Of a stretch of 64,000 bases of DNA, positions 27,064 to 35,592 are shown one piece after another. The translations under genes were made by a program, and so were the position numbers. The DNA comes from Myxococcales bacterium (lineage in GTDB: Bacteria; Myxococcota; UBA727; JABDBI01): the NCBI GenBank assembly GCA_023898405.1, contig CP060221.1, positions 682,001-746,000 of the forward strand, given 5' to 3'. Below the pieces are notes generated by a model that was given only the letters and a program-made list of their open reading frames with translations, was not told the origin of the DNA and did not search any database. Each line of letters starts with the position of its first letter. The stretch's first letter is position 1.

Positions 27064-28122
27064 ATGCTGAGTATTGGTCGTTATAAAATTGAACATCCCT
27101 ATATTTTAGCTCCCATGGCAGGTGTGAGTCAGATGCCCTTTAGACGCTTAGCTTTATCTTTGGGGGCAGGGCTTGCACCGACTGAGCTTATTTCGGCCAA
27201 AGGGCTTAGCTACGGTAATCTACGTACCAAAAGTTATTTGGCTTATGATCAAAAGGTGGAACGGCCCTTTTGCGTACAGCTTTTTGGGGGGGAGGTCGAT
27301 GCTATGGCCATAGCCGCTGCTCAAGCGATGAAGATGGGGGCAGAGATCATCGATATCAATATGGGGTGTCCGGTTAAAAAAGTTACTAAAACCAATGCTG
27401 GTTCAGCTTTAATGTGTGACTATCCACGCGCTCAAAATATTATTAAGGCTATGCGCAAGGCAACTGAAGATCGTATTCCCATCACTGCAAAAATTCGCTC
27501 AGGATGGGACAGTAATAACATGAATTATCTGGAAGTAGCTCGGGCTTTGGAAGAATCGGGGGCTCAAGCAGTGGCTATCCATCCTCGCACACGTGCACAA
27601 GCTTATTCTGGAAAGGCTAACTGGGATCATATAGCTGAGCTTAAGGCTCATTTGAAAATTCCTGTCATCGGTAATGGAGATGTAAAAAATGTTGCTGATG
27701 CTCAAAAAATGTTTGTAAGCACTCGCTGCGATGCCGTCATGATCGGGCGTGCAGCGTTGGGGAATCCATGGATTTTTCGAGAACTTTCCAACAATAAATT
27801 TGGCGTGAGCAGCGAAGAAAGACTAACAATAGTGCACAAGCATTTGAAGGACCATATCGAGCTACGGCGTGAGTTAGAAGAAGAAGAAGGTGTGAGAAAT
27901 TTTAGTATGAATCACGCTTTAAAATGTTTCAGATCCCATCTTATGTGGTACTCAGTGGGGCTTGAAGGTAGTTCAAAATTTAGACAAAAAGTTATGACGA
28001 CTGATGATTATCAAGCTACCCTTGATTTGATTGAAGAATTTTTTAGTTCTTCTAAAAATTCTCATGTTCACAGTCAAGAGGATGAAGATGACGGTATCGA
28101 CTACCGCCAGGCTTTTGGTTAG
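27064..28122 (+). CDS. dusB: tRNA-dihydrouridine synthase (DusB-like)
   Basis: 352 residues. It reduces uridines in the tRNA D loop with FMN and NADPH. The TIM-barrel FMN motif is APMAGVSQMPFRRL (~16-29). The catalytic Cys is C102 in NMGCPVKKVTKTNAGSALM. 'IRSGWD' and 'MIGRAALGNPWIF' bind FMN phosphate. A charged C-terminal extension ends DYRQAFG. It is the last gene of the inverted segment; IS copy B begins 6 bp after the stop. Before the inversion this end would have faced the 20473-20823 gene. Confidence 0.93.
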   Translation: MLSIGRYKIEHPYILAPMAGVSQMPFRRLALSLGAGLAPTELISAKGLSYGNLRTKSYLAYDQKVERPFCVQLFGGEVDAMAIAAAQAMKMGAEIIDINMGCPVKKVTKTNAGSALMCDYPRAQNIIKAMRKATEDRIPITAKIRSGWDSNNMNYLEVARALEESGAQAVAIHPRTRAQAYSGKANWDHIAELKAHLKIPVIGNGDVKNVADAQKMFVSTRCDAVMIGRAALGNPWIFRELSNNKFGVSSEERLTIVHKHLKDHIELRRELEEEEGVRNFSMNHALKCFRSHLMWYSVGLEGSSKFRQKVMTTDDYQATLDLIEEFFSSSKNSHVHSQEDEDDGIDYRQAFG

Positions 28123-28128
28123 CGTTTA

Positions 28129-29033
28129 GAGACTGTAAAAAAAATCAATTTGGCAATTCTGGTTCAATAAATGTCGCTGTGACGAAAGTATGACGTGAAA
28201 ACCTTTTTGAAAGGAAATATCATGTCGTGCTTGTATGAGACCTGTTTGTCAGATTGTGCCTGGGAGGTGATTGAGCCACTTTTTCCTGCTAACGCCAAAC
28301 GAGGCAGACGTCGTGTCTATAGCTTTCGGAGCATAGTTGATGCCATATTCTATGTTTTAAAGAACGGCTGTGTGTGGCGTTGTTTACCCAATGAATTTCC
28401 TCCTCACGGTATTGTCTATCACTATTTTCGCACCTGGTCTGTTTCTGGTTTGTGGGCGGTCTTAAACTGCATTCTCGTGGCAATAGTCAGAACCTGTGCT
28501 GGCAGAGATGCAAGCCCCTCACTTGTTTCCATCGACTCCCAATCACAGACAGCGGAACCAGGAGTAGATGAGCGTGGTTTGGATGGGGGAAAGAAGATTA
28601 ATGGAAGAAAGCGCCACATCGTTGTTGATACGATGGGATTGATGCTCCTATGCATTTGTACCGCAGCAAATGTATCTGATAGGGTTGCCGGCGAGGAATT
28701 GGTTACTGAGCTCAATAAGCGCGAGAAGTTTCCCAGATTAGCGAAGATTCTTGGAGATAACGCATATAAGAATTTGTCTTCAGACTTGAGAGTAGGCGTA
28801 AGCACAGAAACTGCGGAACGTTTAAAAGGGCAAAAGGGGTTTGTACCACAAATATTTCGTTGGGCCGTAGAACGAACTTTTGCTTGGCTGAATCGAAATA
28901 GGCGTCTGGTGCGTAACTATGAGAAGAATACAAAGCATCAGGAATCAATGAACTACATCGCTAATGCAAGATTATGTATCAGACGATTGGAAAATTGGCT
29001 TACCACCTGAGATTTGATTTTTTTTACAGCCTC
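28129..29033 (+). mobile_element. IS5-family insertion sequence, copy B (905 bp)
   Basis: It is the same length as copy A with the same imperfect terminal repeats, in inverted orientation to it. The flanks are TTA (28126-28128) and TAA (29034-29036). They are not direct repeats of each other, yet they become TAA/TAA for both copies if the 21767-28128 segment is turned round. TNA-type 3-bp duplications are known for the IS427 group of IS5. The right end interrupts the lipoprotein gene on the minus strand at 29034-29614. Confidence 0.93.
28222..29010 (+). CDS. IS5-family transposase (copy B)
   Basis: 262 residues from the ATG at 28222, with an AAAGGAAA site. It has the same DUF4096-like N-terminus and DDE domain as copy A (SIDSQS, GDNAYK, RWAVERTFAW). 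The single protein difference I can see is Glu for Asp in CLPNEFPP. Near identity of the two copies implies recent duplication of the element within this genome, or gene conversion during the inversion. Confidence 0.95.
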   Translation: MSCLYETCLSDCAWEVIEPLFPANAKRGRRRVYSFRSIVDAIFYVLKNGCVWRCLPNEFPPHGIVYHYFRTWSVSGLWAVLNCILVAIVRTCAGRDASPSLVSIDSQSQTAEPGVDERGLDGGKKINGRKRHIVVDTMGLMLLCICTAANVSDRVAGEELVTELNKREKFPRLAKILGDNAYKNLSSDLRVGVSTETAERLKGQKGFVPQIFRWAVERTFAWLNRNRRLVRNYEKNTKHQESMNYIANARLCIRRLENWLTT

Positions 29034-29614
29034 TAAGAAATATCTACATCCATATCAAAAAGCCCATATAGAAATTTCCGGTCAATTTCCCAGCTCCCAA
29101 CTTTCGTCCCCTTAGATTCAGGGTCTGCCCAACCATGTCCCTTCAAATAAGTTAAATGCTTATTAGACTGATCCGAATTTCCACCAAGATTTTCTAGGGG
29201 CTGAATGACCCATGCAATATCAACAGATTTACTATTCAATAGGCCTCTTTTTCTGAGTTCGGCCTGAAGATCTATTGGAAGATTTTTTTCAAAAATTGAT
29301 GAAAATTTGACTGCCATTGTGCATGAAAATTTTTTTGCATGATAATCGCCAAAAACTGTGGCTTGAGGAACGGCAGACATAGCGTAGTCGGTGGGCAAGA
29401 AATTTACCGTAGGAATTGCCACTAAAGCGTAATAGAGAAATGGGAGATTCATGAACTTATCCCACTCAGCCTCTGACATAGAGTAATTTTTCTGTCCAAA
29501 ATTTATACTGGTTTTTGCAGGCCTTTGAAGATTTATTGAATTAGGATCATTGGAACCTTCACTGCAAGAAAACAAACTAGAAAATAATACTAGTAATAAA
29601 ATTTTATGTAACAT
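29034..29614 (-). pseudogene. 5' fragment (193 codons) of an IS-split lipoprotein gene
   Basis: The signal peptide has a lipobox (LFSC, Cys near residue 17) and so predicts a lipoprotein. The frame runs to ...DMDVDIS and then meets a TAG made from the TTA flank and the first IS base, so the stop is created by the insertion. The missing 130-codon C-terminal part is at 21767-22160, 7 kb away and on the other strand, and rejoins in frame. The function of the intact 323-residue protein is unknown. The truncated protein may still be exported. Confidence 0.85.
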
Positions 29615-29809
29615 TTATTTCACTCATTACCCAAAGGCGATGCTCGCCTGTAGGCAGCACTACTGCCAAATTTCCTCTGAACTCAGCATGTAAAAGCTTA
29701 CAGAAAATATGCTCTAAGAAAAGAGGGTTTTAAAGCAAAATTATGTACTATTAAAGCATCTATGGAAGTTGATTTAATAGCTTAATTAAATAGATAATTT
29801 TGTGAAAAC

Positions 29810-30445
29810 TTATTGCCCAAGATTATTGTTCCACTGGGAGTATCGAAGATTAAATTCAGACAAATTATTAGGAGCATCTAAATAATTTTCTGGCTGAATT
29901 GTATGGATATAGGCTTTTAGCTCCAGAAGTTCTTTCTCCAGATAATACTCTCTGTTCCAAAAGTTGGTACTCCATGAAGCAAGGTTAATATTTTCTTGTG
30001 ATAACATTTCATTTTCATGGTGCATTAGGATATAGGCATCGCTCAAATTTTTATACGCTCCTTCATAAACTCTTAAATTTTCATCTTTGCTACAAACCTG
30101 GTCATATAAACTTCTTGAATTACAAAGTACTTGTCTCAATTCTTCTACTAGTTTTTTATTCTGCAAAAATAAATTCTTGTTATCATTTTTGAGTCGAGAA
30201 ATATTTACATTTTCCTCAACGATCTTTTTTTGCAACTGTTCCGAAAGCTCTTGGTTGAGTTTTTTACTTTTTTCAAGCTCATTTTTGGTTTCGAACAGTT
30301 CTTTTTCTAAGTTTGAAAGAGACGTATTAGCATAATTTTTTATGGCAGCAGATGCTTTAACTGAAGTTTGATGAGTAACATTCGATGAATGGAGTCCTTG
30401 AGAAGCACACAAATATAGCAAGATAGCGATTAAAAACTTCTGCAT
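29810..30445 (-). CDS. Secreted coiled-coil protein of unknown function
   Basis: 211 residues. The signal peptide (MQKFLIAILLYLCASQGLHS) is followed by a long coiled coil (~40-115) rich in Glu, Lys, Asn and Leu with heptad spacing (LEKELFETKNELEKSKKLNQEL). A helical C-terminal part is rich in Tyr, Asn and Glu. The single Cys pair (LCNSR, VCSKD) could cross-link. AGAGGA precedes the ATG. It is likely a periplasmic or surface structural protein. The upstream neighbour is a DUF4215 lipoprotein gene, separated by a terminator. Confidence 0.7.
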   Translation of the reverse strand: MQKFLIAILLYLCASQGLHSSNVTHQTSVKASAAIKNYANTSLSNLEKELFETKNELEKSKKLNQELSEQLQKKIVEENVNISRLKNDNKNLFLQNKKLVEELRQVLCNSRSLYDQVCSKDENLRVYEGAYKNLSDAYILMHHENEMLSQENINLASWSTNFWNREYYLEKELLELKAYIHTIQPENYLDAPNNLSEFNLRYSQWNNNLGQ

Positions 30446-30545
30446 ATATTCCTCTAATCTTAAATAATATAATTTCGGGTTCTATCTAAGTAGGCTCAGA
30501 AAATTTGTCAACAAGCTATTTAGGCTTGCCTTACTCTGCTAATAA

Positions 30546-30577
30546 AAAAATCCCCCAAAATAATTCGAGGGATTTTT
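30546..30577 (-). terminator. Rho-independent terminator of the DUF4215 lipoprotein gene
   Basis: AAAAATCCC (30546-30554) pairs with GGGATTTTT (30569-30577) around a short AT-rich loop. Because both arms end in A/T runs, it works in either direction. It lies 53 bp past the leftward stop at 30630. Confidence 0.7.
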
Positions 30578-30629
30578 ATCACACTTAGTAAATTTTAATA
30601 ATTTACCAAGCTTCAGAAATAATTATCAG

Positions 30630-32648
30630 CTAAGGTAGGATGACAGGCTCAAGCTGACAAGTAGAGCTACAACCATCAAGATCAACGGTATTTCCATCAT
30701 CACACTGCTCATTACCTTCGATAGTTCCGTTGCCACAGACAACGATACGGCAGAAGTTATCGCAGCCATCATCTTGATTTGTGTTGCCATCATCGCACGC
30801 TTCGCCAGCGTCTACTACTCCATTGCCACAGGATTCAACCTGGCATGTATCGGAGCAACCGTCTCCACTTATGTTATTGCCATCTTCACATTGCTCAGGA
30901 ATAGCTGCTTCTGGTTCTAGATAGCCATTGCCACAAGCTGGAATTTGGCAGATAGCACTGCATAATGGACCTGGGATATTGTCTCCGTCATCACACTGCT
31001 CACCTGGATCAATGTTTCCATCACCACAATGCTCTAGTTGACAAGTATCGCTGCAACCATCCCCTGCAACGGTATTACCATCTTCACATTCCTCTATTGG
31101 TGCGCTCAAGATTGAATCACCGCATACAGCTAACTGACAGTTGATAGCGCAACTACCAACTCCAGGTGGTTCACATGCTTCACTTGCTTGAATTATGCCA
31201 TCTCCACAGCTTTCAAGCTGACAGGTTGCACTGCATCCATCATTAGGATCAGTATTGCCATCTTCACACCCCTCACCTGGATCAATGATGCCATTACCGC
31301 AAATATGCAAGCGACAGCTCGAACTACATATGAGATCTCCCATAGGTCCCGCATCGCATTCCTCTCCAGGATCAACTACATTGTTACCGCATTCTTCTAC
31401 TTGGCATGTAGGCGAACAACCATCTCCAGCATTAGTATTACCATCCTCGCATTGTTCAGGAATTGTCGCATCAGGTTCTAGGTAGCCATTGCCACATCGT
31501 GGAATTTGGCAAATATCACTACACAGTGGCCCTGCAACAGTATCTCCATCATCGCATTCTTCACCCGCATCAACCACGCCGTTACCACAGTTTTCAAGCG
31601 TACAACTTGAACTACAGCCATCGCCATCAACAGTGTTACCATCTTCACACTCTTCTACTGGTGGGCTCAGAATCGAATCACCGCAAACCGCCAATTGACA
31701 CGTAAACGTACAGCTTCCTTGACTAGGTGGCTCACATTGTTCACTCGCTTGAATGATTCCATCGCCACAGCTTTCCACTTCACACAAGCTGCTGCACCCA
31801 TCATCGGACTCTATATTTCCGTCATCACAGGCTTCTCCTGGATCCAAAATTCCATTTCCACAGACGCGAAGCTGACAAAGTGGGCTACAAGCCTCGCTTC
31901 CTGTTGGGCCATCATCGCACTGTTCATTGGGATCAACTATGTTATTGCCGCATCGCTCAATTAAACACACTGAAGAGCAACCATCACCATCAACAGTGTT
32001 ACCATCGTCACAGTTTTCATCTATGTTGAGAATTGAATTTCCACACACTTCAAGTTGGCATGCAGAACTACATCCGTCACCATTTACATTATTGCCATCA
32101 TCACATACTTCACCAATATTGATGACACCATCACCACAGTTTTCTAAGGTACATGATGCACTACAACCATCACCACCTTCCAAATTTCCATCATCACATT
32201 GTTCTGTAGGAGAAACTACGACTCCATCACCACACTCTTCAATAAGACAATGTGCACTACAGCCATCACCATTGACCAAGTTTCCATCATCACATGCTTC
32301 ATTTTTACTTTGGCGTCCATCACCACATCTGTGCACAATTGTCTCTACTTCAGGCACTGGTACAGGAACAGGCACGGCTACTGGTGGCGGTGGCGGTGGT
32401 GGGGCAACTGGTGCAGGTGCAACGCTTGCTCCTCCCGAATGCCCACCAACAAAATCATTATCAGAATCAATTTTTTCAATTGCTGATGGCTCTTTTGTTT
32501 GTGGAGCCTTTTCTGTGTTAGTCAAAGAAATTTGTGGTGAGCTTTTTCTCCCTCTTGCTCGCTTTTGCGATTTTGAGGAAGGAGAATTTCCACCGCATGC
32601 CATGAAGACAAGCAAAAAAATCAGTGTCAGGTAGCGACAACAGTGCAT
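30630..32648 (-). CDS. Lipoprotein with 18 DUF4215-type cysteine-rich repeats
   Basis: 672 residues. The lipobox VFMAC (Cys ~18) is followed by GG. Residues ~20-75 are a basic, disordered linker, then a Pro/Val run (~78-100). From ~105 to the end there are 18 repeats of the form C-G-(D/N)-G-x-(I/V)-x-x-x-E-x-C-D-D-G-N-x-x-x-G-D-G-C-S-x-x-C. These are the DUF4215 or Myxococcus Cys-rich repeat, each probably locked by disulfides. A six-repeat block (repeats 5-10) recurs as repeats 11-16, a long tandem duplication. It is probably a lipid-anchored surface stalk. GGGGG precedes the ATG, and a terminator follows. Confidence 0.85.
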   Translation of the reverse strand: MHCCRYLTLIFLLVFMACGGNSPSSKSQKRARGRKSSPQISLTNTEKAPQTKEPSAIEKIDSDNDFVGGHSGGASVAPAPVAPPPPPPPVAVPVPVPVPEVETIVHRCGDGRQSKNEACDDGNLVNGDGCSAHCLIEECGDGVVVSPTEQCDDGNLEGGDGCSASCTLENCGDGVINIGEVCDDGNNVNGDGCSSACQLEVCGNSILNIDENCDDGNTVDGDGCSSVCLIERCGNNIVDPNEQCDDGPTGSEACSPLCQLRVCGNGILDPGEACDDGNIESDDGCSSLCEVESCGDGIIQASEQCEPPSQGSCTFTCQLAVCGDSILSPPVEECEDGNTVDGDGCSSSCTLENCGNGVVDAGEECDDGDTVAGPLCSDICQIPRCGNGYLEPDATIPEQCEDGNTNAGDGCSPTCQVEECGNNVVDPGEECDAGPMGDLICSSSCRLHICGNGIIDPGEGCEDGNTDPNDGCSATCQLESCGDGIIQASEACEPPGVGSCAINCQLAVCGDSILSAPIEECEDGNTVAGDGCSDTCQLEHCGDGNIDPGEQCDDGDNIPGPLCSAICQIPACGNGYLEPEAAIPEQCEDGNNISGDGCSDTCQVESCGNGVVDAGEACDDGNTNQDDGCDNFCRIVVCGNGTIEGNEQCDDGNTVDLDGCSSTCQLEPVILP

Positions 32649-32849
32649 TTTAGATACCCCCTAAAAAAGCTAAACGGAATTGCTTCACGCAATTAGAAAA
32701 GCCTTATTCGAGAATAAAGATACAATACTACCTAAAATATAATCACATTTTTTTTGCATAAAAAAATTAAACAAATTAATCAATAAAATAAAACAAGTCG
32801 CAACAACAGCCACTACTCACTACACTTAACACTACTATATCACTTTAAA

Positions 32850-33779
32850 CTACAAGTTAATTAACCCATAAAAGTCGCCAGGAATACTTGCCTTAAAAAT
32901 ATATTTTTTTTCATCGATCTTAAAAGCCAATGAACTTGCATGCAAAGCATGCCGAGGGTGAATGAGCTGTGCATCACAGATTCTCCGATTGCACCAATCG
33001 TCGAAAAATATTTCACCATGGGTATAGAGTTTATCACCAACGATTCCGTGCCCAATTAGACTTAGATGGGCTCTGATTTGGTGTTGACGACCAGTGTATG
33101 GCCTGCAAACAACTAAAGTTCTATCACTATCATCGCAATATTTTATAGGACGCACCTTAGTGAAACAAGCTTTACCGTCGCTATCTTCGATCATGCGAAT
33201 AGCAACTAGCCCTTTATTTCCTTGCAACCCAAGAGACTTATCAATGAGTTGGCTTCTTTTAAGCTGCCCCTGTACCACGGCAAGATAGCTTTTTTTCACC
33301 TCTCCTTTCATAAATAATTTTTTTATGATGCTTTCTGTATCGCGCTTTTTTGCGCATACCACCAAGCCTGAGGTTTCTTTATCAATTCGATGACACGGAT
33401 TAATTTTTTGGCCAGGGTACTTTGCCTTCAACCAATACGTAACTGTTTTATATAGACAATTGGCGCTTGGATGTATGCTCATACCATAGGGCTTATTCAC
33501 CACTACAATTGCATCATTTTCAAAAACAATTTTGACATCAAAACTATGCACGTCATCCGGCTGATCGGGCGCAAAACGAAATAAAGTAGCAGTCTGCCCT
33601 TCCTTTACACGCAAGGATAATTTCACAGGATTTCCATCCAGTAAAAAATCTTTAGCCTCTATAATACGAGCAGCACGCATGCGAGATATCCTCCCAATCT
33701 TGCGTGTTAAATACTGATCAACTCTCAGGCCATGCATATCAGACGGCACTATCCAGGTTGAATTTACTCGCTCACTCAT
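32850..33779 (-). CDS. RluA-family pseudouridine synthase
   Basis: 309 residues from the ATG at 33779. A TTG 18 bp earlier is possible but lacks a site. It isomerises uridines in rRNA or tRNA. An N-terminal S4 RNA-binding domain (~14-60, 'LRVDQYLTRKIGRISRMRAARII') precedes the catalytic domain, which has the HRIDKETSG motif with nucleophile D133. 'RTLVVCRPYTGRQHQIRAHLSLIGHGIVGDKLY' completes the RluA core. Which uridine it modifies (RluC/RluD-like) cannot be told. It overlaps the upstream pilin-like gene by 8 bp, so translation is coupled. Confidence 0.9.
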   Translation of the reverse strand: MSERVNSTWIVPSDMHGLRVDQYLTRKIGRISRMRAARIIEAKDFLLDGNPVKLSLRVKEGQTATLFRFAPDQPDDVHSFDVKIVFENDAIVVVNKPYGMSIHPSANCLYKTVTYWLKAKYPGQKINPCHRIDKETSGLVVCAKKRDTESIIKKLFMKGEVKKSYLAVVQGQLKRSQLIDKSLGLQGNKGLVAIRMIEDSDGKACFTKVRPIKYCDDSDRTLVVCRPYTGRQHQIRAHLSLIGHGIVGDKLYTHGEIFFDDWCNRRICDAQLIHPRHALHASSLAFKIDEKKYIFKASIPGDFYGLINL

Positions 33780-34173
33780 AACCACATCTTGACTCAATAT
33801 TTAGAAGTTCCTGAGCCTCATCAATTTGCCAAATTTGCCCTGAAACCAAAGTTTTTTTTCTCCCGAAAGCCTGTATACAAAAATGGTCTTGTTGCGGAGG
33901 AAATTTATCTGAAAAAACATAATATTTTTGAGGAATTAACACTCTTTGCTCTTTATTGACTAGCGTTTCCATTGATGCAAAATGATCATGTTCTTTGTGG
34001 TAGAGCATTTGTGCGGCATAAATTTGTTCGAGAGAAAATTTGGCCTCACTTTCGATGGAACGGCACATAAATGCATCATAACGCACATATACGATACTAA
34101 TGGCAACAATAATAAGCGCCCAAATTATACTTATTTCTATAAGTCTAAGTCCTTTCCAAAAACCTTTTCTCAT
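33772..34173 (-). CDS. Type IV pilin-like (prepilin) protein
   Basis: 133 residues. A short basic leader ends at Gly8, followed by LRLIE with Glu at mature +5, then a hydrophobic helix (ISIIWALIIVAISIVYV). This is the class III (type IVa) prepilin pattern, with L-R-L in place of F-T-L. 'EAKFSLEQIYAAQMLYHKEHDHFAS' is the usual alpha-1 continuation of deltaproteobacterial pilins. Two Cys (FCIQ, RCGYE) could form the C-terminal disulfide loop. It is probably a minor pilin or pseudopilin cut by PilD, with no other pilus genes in the window. Confidence 0.72.
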   Translation of the reverse strand: MRKGFWKGLRLIEISIIWALIIVAISIVYVRYDAFMCRSIESEAKFSLEQIYAAQMLYHKEHDHFASMETLVNKEQRVLIPQKYYVFSDKFPPQQDHFCIQAFGRKKTLVSGQIWQIDEAQELLNIESRCGYE

Positions 34174-34283
34174 GGCATACCCGAGAGTTAAATAAAACCT
34201 TTATTTAAAAGGTGCACTCTATCGCAAATTTCGTTTGTGCACCGTAGCGATTTTTGAAAACTAAAGTCAAGGGAGCGTCACAT

Positions 34284-34928
34284 ATGGCTCAATCAAAAGC
34301 GCCACCATTTACTCTATACGAATACCGTCCTTCGCCTTTTTGTGTGGCTGTACGCATTGCTCTGAATGAGTGCGAAGTAAGCTTTACTCCGCGCGAAGTT
34401 GACCATGACAAACCTCGCACCGCTGCCTTTTTAAAGCGCAGCCCCTTTGGCACACTGCCTGCGTTAGTAGAACATCGCCCTGGTGGAGAGCTCGCTATTT
34501 TTGAAACCACAGCCATTTTATTATTTTTAGCAGAGCGTTTTCAGGATAAATCACTTGGTTTTCAAGATTTATCTTCCAAAGCTCAAAGTTTATCGTGGCT
34601 CAGCTTTATTGGCTCAAGCTTCGCTGTACAACTGTGGTCTGCCCTTGAAGAAAGCGGCTCTGCTGAATCGCAAAAGGGTATGGTCGAGCGCAAAACTCAA
34701 GAATTCTTTGCCACTCTCGACATTCTCGATAAGCATCTTGCCCGCAGAGCTTTTTTGTCTGGTGATTATTCCGTTGCCGATACCTTTGCCACCCCATTGC
34801 TCGACTTGCTCGAAATGGTCAAAGGAATCGAATCCGATGCCTACCCTCATGTATTTTCTTGGCGAGAACGTTTGCGCTCACGACCAAGCTATAAGGGTGT
34901 ATGGCCTCACGAAAAAGAAATTAAATAA
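34284..34928 (+). CDS. Glutathione S-transferase family protein
   Basis: 214 residues from the ATG at 34284, with AAGGGAG upstream. An in-frame ATG 30 bp earlier would add a non-conserved tail. The N-terminal thioredoxin-like domain (~8-85) begins 'FTLYEYRPSPFCVAVRIALNE', with Ser/Cys near the usual catalytic position. It includes 'SPFGTLPALVE' (cis-Pro) and 'FETTAILLFLAERF' (glutathione-binding). The all-alpha C-terminal domain has 'SGDYSVADTFATPLL', the GST N-capping box region. The substrate is unknown. It is transcribed alone. Confidence 0.88.
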   Translation: MAQSKAPPFTLYEYRPSPFCVAVRIALNECEVSFTPREVDHDKPRTAAFLKRSPFGTLPALVEHRPGGELAIFETTAILLFLAERFQDKSLGFQDLSSKAQSLSWLSFIGSSFAVQLWSALEESGSAESQKGMVERKTQEFFATLDILDKHLARRAFLSGDYSVADTFATPLLDLLEMVKGIESDAYPHVFSWRERLRSRPSYKGVWPHEKEIK

Positions 34929-34984
34929 TTTTTTAAAAAAGCCTTTTAATTTTTTCTCCAAAAATTAAGAGGCTTACAATATTC

Positions 34985-35302
34985 TCACCAATTGATTAAA
35001 GAAAGTTCGTCAAAGAATTCTTCCAATTCGGCATCTCGAACTGCTAAATTTTTTAAGTAACCAACAAATACTTGTTTTAAACTATTAAGATCTTCGGCAT
35101 TACAATTTTTTTTAGCCAAGAGCGCTTTGGCTGTATCTTTGAGCTCACACTCCTGTTCTAATTTTTTATCAATATCGCTTAAAATCGCTCTAAAAATTGG
35201 CGACATCAACGGATTAACACTGACTTGATCGAGCCTTTGGCTCAAGTTCGTGGCACAAATCGACGCTGTAAAAAATAAACAAAAAATAATTTTTCTTAGC
35301 AT
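34985..35302 (-). CDS. Small secreted protein of unknown function
   Basis: 105 residues from the ATG at 35302, with GAGGAAAG directly upstream. A TTG 12 bp earlier overlaps that site. The signal peptide (MLRKIIFCLFFTASICA) leads to a small, all-helical, acidic mature protein with two Cys (QECELK, KNCNAE). The C-terminus is Glu/Asp-rich (DAELEEFFDELS). I recognise no family. Its 5' side is the hairpin region behind serS. Confidence 0.65.
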   Translation of the reverse strand: MLRKIIFCLFFTASICATNLSQRLDQVSVNPLMSPIFRAILSDIDKKLEQECELKDTAKALLAKKNCNAEDLNSLKQVFVGYLKNLAVRDAELEEFFDELSLINW

Positions 35303-35397
35303 GTCTTTCCTCAACTTAAGCTAATCATGCCAACTTAATAAAACTTTTCTAGACACTATGAACTGCATGAAACAATATGAAAACATCGGTGATGTAA

Positions 35398-35497
35398 AGA
35401 AAAAGTTGAAAGGCTTCTTAATAAATTTTTGAACGATTCCGCAGCGCACGCGATGACTTAGTGAAAAAATTTATTAAGAAGCCTTTCAACTTTTTCT
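35398..35497. terminator. 33-bp perfect inverted repeat (giant hairpin) downstream of serS
   Basis: Arms 35398-35430 and 35465-35497 are perfectly complementary over 33 bp, around a 34-base loop with a GC-rich core (GCAGCGCACGCG). The outer ends AGAAAAAG/CTTTTTCT and inner ends TTTTT/AAAAA give T runs on both strands, so it could terminate transcription both ways. It sits in the otherwise empty 35303-35592 gap. The arm length is far above a normal terminator, so a mobile MITE-like origin or a structured RNA is possible. Confidence 0.75.
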
Positions 35498-35592
35498 GGA
35501 CACGACCGAAAACATTATGTTGTCAACCTTAGAAATAATTTTTGGCAAGCAGTGGGGCCACACCTGCCAATTAAGCTCAGAATAGCTTAGCC

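Noticed and set aside
32199..32634. Plus-strand frames across the DUF4215 lipoprotein
   Set aside because: They are shadows of the repetitive Cys-rich coding sequence, without start signals.
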